Assembly (NCBI RefSeq): GCF_933775445.1
Contig: NC_065877.1
Span: 34,608,694 to 34,672,693, forward strand
Source: Argentina anserina
Taxonomy: Eukaryota > Streptophyta > Magnoliopsida > Rosales > Rosaceae
Length of the DNA stretch: 64,000 bases
Reading direction: 5' to 3'
Under the pieces are notes generated by a model. It saw only the letters and a program-made list of their open reading frames with translations. It was not told the DNA's origin and ran no database searches. How positions within the stretch are numbered: the stretch's first letter is position 1; each line of letters begins with the position of its first letter. Made by a program: the position numbers and the translations under genes. Positions 58,327-64,000 of this stretch are shown in pieces.

Positions 58327-59225
58327 ATGGCGTCTTTGGGGATTCTTCTAATTGGGTTCATGTCTATGCTCTCTTCTGTTCAGGGGTATTATTATTCTGG
58401 TTGGTCCAATGCTCATGCAACTTTCTATGGAGGTGGTGATGCTTCTGGGACTATGGGTATGTCTTTCAAACAATGCTTACACTCTTGCTTTTAGAACTTT
58501 CATTTGGTTACATAAGCTTAATCTACATTGTAGGTGGAGCTTGTGGCTATGGAAATCTATACAGCCAAGGATATGGGACTAACACAGCAGCTCTAAGCAC
58601 TGCTTTGTTCAACAATGGCTTGACCTGTGGAGCATGTTATGAGCTCAGGTGCGTGAATGACCCACAGTGGTGCCTCCCTGGCACCATTGTTGTCACTGCC
58701 ACTAACTTCTGCCCGCCGGGGGGTTGGTGCGACCCTCCGCAGCAGCACTTTGATCTCTCTCAGCCCGTATTCCTTAAGATAGCTCAGTACAGAGCTGGAG
58801 TTGTCCCTGTATCATACAGAAGGTGAGTACTTACTCTTAACGGTCAATTCTCTGTCACATAGTTCAGTTGTAATGTCATATATTTTTAAGGCTTATTGTT
58901 TATGTTCATATTTTTCAGGGTGAGATGCAGGAGAGCAGGAGGAATAAGATTCACTATAAATGGACACTCGTACTTCAACCTAGTGCTGGTGACGAATGTC
59001 GGTGGTGCCGGAGATGTCCACTCTGTGGCCATCAAAGGTTCAAGAACCCGGTGGCAATTGATGTCAAGAAACTGGGGACAAAACTGGCAGAGCAATTCTT
59101 ACCTCAATGGACAAAGCCTCTCTTTTCTTGTCACAACCAGCGATGGAAGCAAATCGGTTTCTTACAATGTTGCCCCTCCTAACTGGTCATTTGGTCAGAC
59201 ATACACAGGAAGACAGTACCGTTAA
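58327..59225 (+). CDS. EXPA: Alpha-expansin
   Basis: Three exons, 58327-58456, 58534-58822 and 58919-59225, join to 241 residues. The Met at 58327 begins a normal signal peptide ([20 protein letters not shown], cut before YYYSGW). An in-frame ATG at 58288 would add 13 polar residues and is less likely. Domain 1 (about 25-135) has [20 protein letters not shown], the paired Cys of [10 protein letters not shown], and the HFD motif (115-117) of the GH45-like barrel. Domain 2 (about 145-241) has the conserved Trp residues of RNWGQNWQ and [10 protein letters not shown]. Expansins are secreted and loosen cellulose-hemicellulose contacts during acid growth. Between CPP (103-105) and GGWCDPP the usual 'N-x-A-L-x-N-x-N'-type residues are missing, so the loop is short, as in a minor EXPA subgroup. 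Confidence 0.96.
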
Positions 59226-61376
59226 TAAGTCCTTGAAAAAACTCTACCTAGTTATGTGCTATTGAAGCTGCTTTTCCAGTTTGTTTAGTTATATCGAGTA
59301 AGTTTGCTGATGCTGAAGCTATATGGTTAAAATGAGAAGGGCTTGTTTTTAAAGTAAATGGCCCAAGTTGATTCTGGTGTTTGCAGTTCAAGGCTGTTGA
59401 AGACAGAGAAAGAAAGAGTTTATGTCAAGGCTATTAGGGCAGTTTGGTGTTTGGATTTCAATACCTTCTGCTAATTCATGGAGTCACTATCACACTATCA
59501 ATAGAAGTTGTTTAGTACTGTAATAAACTCGGGCTGCTTATATAATTTGCATGCACCTTTCATTGAGAATGTAAAAGGTGGAGCCTTTAGCTACTTTGTC
59601 TAGTAGTCATTTTGAGTAAAGCCATACAAAGTATTTTTCTTTTTCCACAAATCTTATCTGGTTTGGTTGGTTAAGCTAAGTTTTCAATGAAGTTGGTAAT
59701 GGATAAATAATTGGTTATTATGAATGCTTCTAATTGATCTACTTCTGGAGTCCCACCAGTACAAATTGAAGAACCCTAAAGACAGTGATATACATGTCTC
59801 GTGGATTTTAATGGAGATAGTGAAATCTTAGGGTACTGTACTACTGTTTAGGTTTGCACTTGTAGTTATCAGAATGAAGTAGTAGCCCTACATTCAACTA
59901 GTAACAACCAACAAAGTACAGATCGGACACCAACTTGGTGTCTCCCATACATGAAAGTTCAACAAGTAAAATGTCAAAGGAGATCGAATATGCCAAGCGA
60001 GTAATGAGGAATTGGTATACATCAAATGCAGAAAACCATAGACACCGACACTATAGCTAGAATCGTTGGTGGAGTGTGTGCTGTGAAATAGTGATAAACT
60101 GGATAAAGGGTCCTTAATTTTGCACATAAGAAACTCTGTGAATCCTCCATTACATTTAGTGTTGGAGATTCAGTCGAAAGATTTATAATGTGTAGGTCCT
60201 CTAGGACTAGTTGATAATGTGTGAGAGCTAAAGGGTACCTAATACTACATGACTACGCCCAACGGTGTGAGCCAGCTGGGTGTGCTGTTGAGTGCCAGCA
60301 AAATGCAACTTCTTACGGTCCTTGTTTTGATGAAGTCACCTCTAACTAGTCGCTATACTTCGATTCATGACAGTACCTAAGATATTTTGTTACAAAGTAG
60401 GAAGCAATGGGATTATTGTGGGGAAGTTTTCATTAAGTTTTGTCCCTTAATACTTATGATTTTGTGACACAATATGGAGATGATATGACGGATCGATAAC
60501 GTCTACATACGATTATATAGTTGTGTGACTTGTGTCAAGTACTCGAGTGAGACTTTCTACCAAGTCGAACCACGTTCTTTGTTCAATTACTGCATTTGTG
60601 CTGCATGTGTATCTACCATCTTATATCTCATTATCAAGTAGGAAACATGTCTTCCTTTTGTTGTTTGTCATTTATTTTCTTTGATATGTAGTTTTCAGGT
60701 TAGAAATGCAAATGTCAACTTTATAATGCTTCACGAGAATGAAAAATATACATTCGGGTACCATATGTTCTTGTTGTATTCATCTGCTATATCATGTATT
60801 GTCCATTTGCAGGAGGGGTTTAGAAATATATACAAGGATGAAGGATCTACCCTGTTATGCTAAAGATCAGATTGCAGGCAAATACTATATAACTGAATAT
60901 CAATATCTGGGTTCACCTTTTTGCAGCTCGTATAGGTTCATGATCTTCAGTTCTTCACACAAGAGTCTATGATTGCCCAACGATCATAATTCATAAAAAA
61001 TTACAGTTCTTTTTTTACCAGAGCTTAGATGGGATTAGGCTTCTAGTTTGTGAACAAGTATGATTCTACAGATAATCTAATGCTTACTGTCACATTAACT
61101 GACAGATACACTGCTATTAGCACTCAATTCAGCTCTTGTACTCAAAACCATATCTTCTTTACTTCATTTTGATTTTCCAAAATAGAGTTCAGAACGCAAG
61201 TAGCTAACTTGAATTGTTGAGAGCACTAGCCAGCTACAAATACAAGTGAAACATGATAAGTTGATAACATATCAACATATGTTGTCAGCAGAACTTACTC
61301 CTGCAGCTCATAATTACACGCTTGATAAGCCAAGGAAAGGTTGCTGGCTATTGTGTGCATGAAGAGAAATAAGATG
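59226..61376. other. Expansin 3' flank and intergenic DNA
   Basis: A likely aataaa signal is at about 59522. Short frames near 60681-60972 (+) and 59894-60127 (-) have no recognisable product. Nothing else was seen. Confidence 0.5.
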
Positions 61377-62280
61377 CTATTCGATCTCAATCTGTTGCGG
61401 GGTTTCTTCTTCAGGGTTTAAACCGTCAGCGTCAACTTCTTCTTCTGTAATCCCCGAGGCTTCAACAGTCCTTGAAACCCACTCCTTGAGTGGATCATCA
61501 TTCAGATCAAGTCGTAGAAGGCCAGCAAACATCCCTCCCATGAAAGCCACAGGCTCCTACAGAACAATACCCAGAGAGATAATGTTGGACGTGATCGTGC
61601 TTGCATCATTTATACACAACAATCCTTATTCTCATGGACTTCATATAAAAAAAATCATATGCCAGTAAGCAAATGTTTAAGACTCAAGAGAGTTGCTTTC
61701 GATTGAAACTTGCAAATACAACTATTTCGGGGGAGTCTATGTAAGAGAAACCACAACATATATGTAGCATTGCATTGTGAGATAAACTTGACCATTTGTG
61801 TAAGAACATCACAAATCTGACCAACTCTTTCAGTTTCAGAATAAAGGTGTTAAGTTTGGGCTCAGATAACAAATTAGTTGCCTTCCAACAAAACTTGCTA
61901 CAGATAATGGCAGCTATAGCATAACATCTTAGAAGAAATGTAATAGAAAACTCAGCAATACAAATAACACAGATACTAGCTGAAGACTTATGTATAATTA
62001 AATTCAAGGTACCTGAAGAGCTTTCCTGACGATGGGTTCTTCAATTGGATTGGAAAAAAAGGCTCTAACCCGATGATTGTTTCCCAAACGCACCCTTGCG
62101 CTGCTGGGGTTCAGCTCCTTTGTTAATGCCGAGGGTTTTGGGAGCGCCTTTGAATTCCACTGTTGATGAGACCCAACTTCAGTTTTTCATTAAAAATGGA
62201 GAATCAAATTAAAAGCTCAGAGAGAGGGGAATTACCAGTTGCTGTGGACACGAAGAGATATTGACAAGTGAGACCGACAT
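61377..62280 (-). CDS. UPF0426 family plastid protein (At1g28150-like)
   Basis: Three short minus-strand exons, 62280-62236, 62159-62013 and 61556-61377, all phase 0 and GT-AG, join to 123 residues. They are hidden from simple frame searches because each exon is small. The start MSVSLVNISSCPQQL is Ser-rich and acid-poor, like a chloroplast transit peptide; another ATG 60 bases upstream is out of frame and hits a stop after splicing. The core reads RAFFSNPIEEPIVRKALQEP, then VAFMGGMFAGLLRLDLNDDP, LKEWVSRTVEASGITEEEVD and ends with PQQIEIE. I recognise this as the small UPF0426 family, annotated as chloroplast proteins and reported in plastoglobules; the molecular function is unknown. Confidence 0.88.
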
Positions 62281-62900
62281 ATCGAACTTCCTCTGGTTCG
62301 GCTTCTGGTTCTTGTTCCGGTTTCGACGAGTAGATTTGGAGCCATCATCGTGTCATTAACCATATATTATTCCCCCACCTTCTCTATTTTTCGGGCCTCA
62401 CCTTTTCGAAGAAATTATTGGGCCATAGCTCATTTCGTGGAGGGATCTCTAGCCCAGCCCAACCCAATGGTGACCTGAATTTTTGTTATTATTTTTCCGA
62501 CTGAAGAAGAATTGAAAACAACACTCTCTAATACGGCGTACATTAACTAAATCAAAAGAAAGATTCCAAGCAACATGGCGAGCCGGCGAGGCAAATTTTA
62601 CCACCAACTGCCTATCTTACGAGAAAAGTTGCACAAACCAAATGCGATCAAAGATAATATAAGTGAACTGTAGAGGGTTGAGACAAACACTTTATATCTT
62701 TGACCAGTTAGGGAAATACGCCATGCAAATGATGCAATAGCAATCACAATCTTTTTAAGCACCATGTAGTCGTTAAAAAGTCTCAAAAATAACTAAATTG
62801 GGTTTAATGAAGTGTAATCAATTAAACTACGGATATATTTGACTTTTAGTGTAATTGAGGTTAGACATGGAGTAGCCGCTTCCCATGTTAGGGTTTTGCA
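62281..62900. other. Spacer upstream of the UPF0426 gene
   Basis: Should include the UPF0426 promoter. Two 'gggcc' / 'ttgggcc' motifs lie at about 62393-62425 (site II-like). No gene was seen. Confidence 0.4.
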
Positions 62901-62919
62901 AACCCTAGCTCTATTCAAC

Positions 62920-63370
62920 ATGTCGAGCCTTGAGGTGGTCACAATTGGTTTTGCTCAATTTTTGGCACTTGCTAGTGGCGACGTCATTGATGTATCGTTC
63001 GTGGATCATTTGGATAATCCACTGCTCCAAATAAATTCCCTCCTCTTGGCCAAAACCCTCACCACTGAGCCGGTGATGATCAAGGAAATGCAAGGCAAGT
63101 TTCGTCGGATTTGGAAGCTTCGCGTCGTAGCTTTAGTGTTAAGCCCCGAGGCCTGTCGCACTATGTCTTCAATTTTGATCTTGCAAAGGATCGAAACATT
63201 GTCTTTTGGGGAAGTCTGAAATCTCCCATGTCTGTTCCAATAAATGGTTGTATTTTTGGGTTCGTTTGCAGGGATTCCGCAAGCAATGGAAGTTGAGATC
63301 AGAGATGATCTAAGTCTCCAAATTGAAGATCTTGATACATGCCCTTGTGTGAAGGGTGAAGAGAAAGTTT
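62920..63370 (+). pseudogene. DUF4283-like retroelement ORF1 remnant, frameshifted
   Basis: From ATG 62920 a + strand frame gives MSSLEVVTIGFAQFLALASG, then INSLLLAKTLTTEP and MQGKFRRIWKLR. Near 63111 the similarity passes to another frame (RRSFSVKPRGLSHYVFNFDLAK, then DRNIVFWG). The order 'LLxKxLT...f...iW...YVFxFxxxxDRxxxFWG' fits DUF4283, found in ORF1 of plant LINEs and domesticated copies. The frameshift and the lack of the rest mark it as dead. No poly(A) or duplication was found. Confidence 0.55.
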
Positions 63371-63846
63371 AGAGAGTTCTGTTGCATATTGTCATGCTCG
63401 TTTAAGTGGTAGAATTAACAAATTTTAGGAATAATTGAGTGTCCCCTAGTATTAAAGAAAAGTTATATATCGCATGCTAACTTTGAGTTTACTCATGACC
63501 TCTTGTCTTGTGCGTAGTCACATCAGAGGAATATGTAATGGTTATTCATGCTACATAGAAATTTTATAAAACATGTATGTTTATCATAAATAAATAAAAA
63601 GATTAGACATGTAGGCCTTATAAAAATATTTAATTGTCATTTAATTGAAAGACTATCGAGAGATGAGATTAGAATATATAATCTTTATTTTTATTTTTTT
63701 TGGTTACATATAATCTTTATTTTTTATTCTTTCACTTTCACCGAATCAGATTTTTACTTCAATTACGCATTACTACTAGTAAACTCCTTATGTATACGAC
63801 CAAAATACTCCGAGGAGTTTAAAACCCAAACCTCCCCTACGAGGCA
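63371..63846. other. Spacer upstream of the last PPR gene
   Basis: AT-rich, T-runs, nothing recognised; probable promoter of the following gene. Confidence 0.4.
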
Positions 63847-64000
63847 ATGCCCACTGCAAAGTATTCTCTATTCAAACCAAAGCAAATACGCACCATTTTT
63901 GAAGACCCGATCAAGCTCTTGAAAAATGCAGCCGACACTAAGAGCATCCCAATTGGCAAAGCAATCCATGCCCACCTCATCATTTCCAACCAAACCTCAG
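63847..64000 (+). CDS. Pentatricopeptide repeat protein, N-terminal part (cut by the window edge)
   Basis: A frame opens at ATG 63847 and is still open at the window end: 51 codons, MPTAKYSLFKPKQIRTIFED and onward. It contains DPIKLLKNAADTKSIPIGKA followed by IHAHLIISNQTS. The 'GKxIHAHLI' opening is diagnostic of the first L-type motif in PLS-class PPR proteins; wording resembles the start of Arabidopsis At5g39680. Class, length and tail domain cannot be judged. Confidence 0.8.
   Translation, partial: MPTAKYSLFKPKQIRTIFEDPIKLLKNAADTKSIPIGKAIHAHLIISNQTS

Overview
The window is nuclear DNA from a flowering plant, almost certainly a eudicot and probably a rosid; Rosaceae is a guess from overall character and is not proven. 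The evidence is GT-AG introns, plant-only families (R2R3-MYB, NAC, CASP, alpha-expansin, large PPR proteins), AT-rich intergenic DNA, and typical plant mobile DNA (hAT and other MITEs, a LINE, LTRs, a CACTA end). Eleven coding genes are well supported, and a twelfth small one is likely. Each intron-containing model was rebuilt by hand from in-frame splice sites.

Region 1 (1-22 kb) holds the tail of an unidentified + strand gene (last exon 1049-1169), a MIXTA-like subgroup 9 R2R3-MYB on the minus strand (5336-7364) and a NAC gene with a miR164 site on the minus strand (20588-21823). The DNA between them is rich in mobile elements: a MITE in the MYB promoter, an LTR-derived block (about 10.75-12.9 kb), and a decayed LINE (14.26-16.03 kb) with a hAT MITE inserted in its RNase H region, flanked by a perfect 8-bp duplication.

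Region 2 (28-37 kb) is compact: a PPR gene (+), a Casparian strip membrane protein gene (CASP, -) and a 1254-residue PPR gene (-). From memory of the Arabidopsis map, the order MYB16 / PPR / CASP5 / PPR / KH protein matches At5g15310, At5g15300, At5g15290, At5g15280 and At5g15270. Synteny therefore supports the orthology calls, with the NAC gene and the mobile DNA as insertions into this block.

Region 3 (37-46 kb) is mostly non-genic. It holds an 875-bp foldback element, a 53-codon gene for a small two-helix membrane protein, a CACTA end, F-box/LRR-like gene fragments and a solo LTR read on the minus strand.

Region 4 (46-64 kb) holds a four-KH RNA-binding protein gene (-) head-to-head with a polypyrimidine-tract-binding protein gene (+), then an alpha-expansin (+), a UPF0426 plastid protein gene (-), a frameshifted DUF4283-like remnant, and the start of another PPR gene cut by the window edge.

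The genes do not form a pathway. Recurring themes are epidermal and wall biology (MIXTA-MYB, CASP, expansin) and RNA metabolism (three PPRs, KH, PTB). I found no undescribed multi-gene system. The most useful leads are the foldback element, the MITE at the MYB promoter, the nested hAT/LINE insertion, an apparently orphan promoter near 17.6-17.85 kb, and several unrecognised exons.
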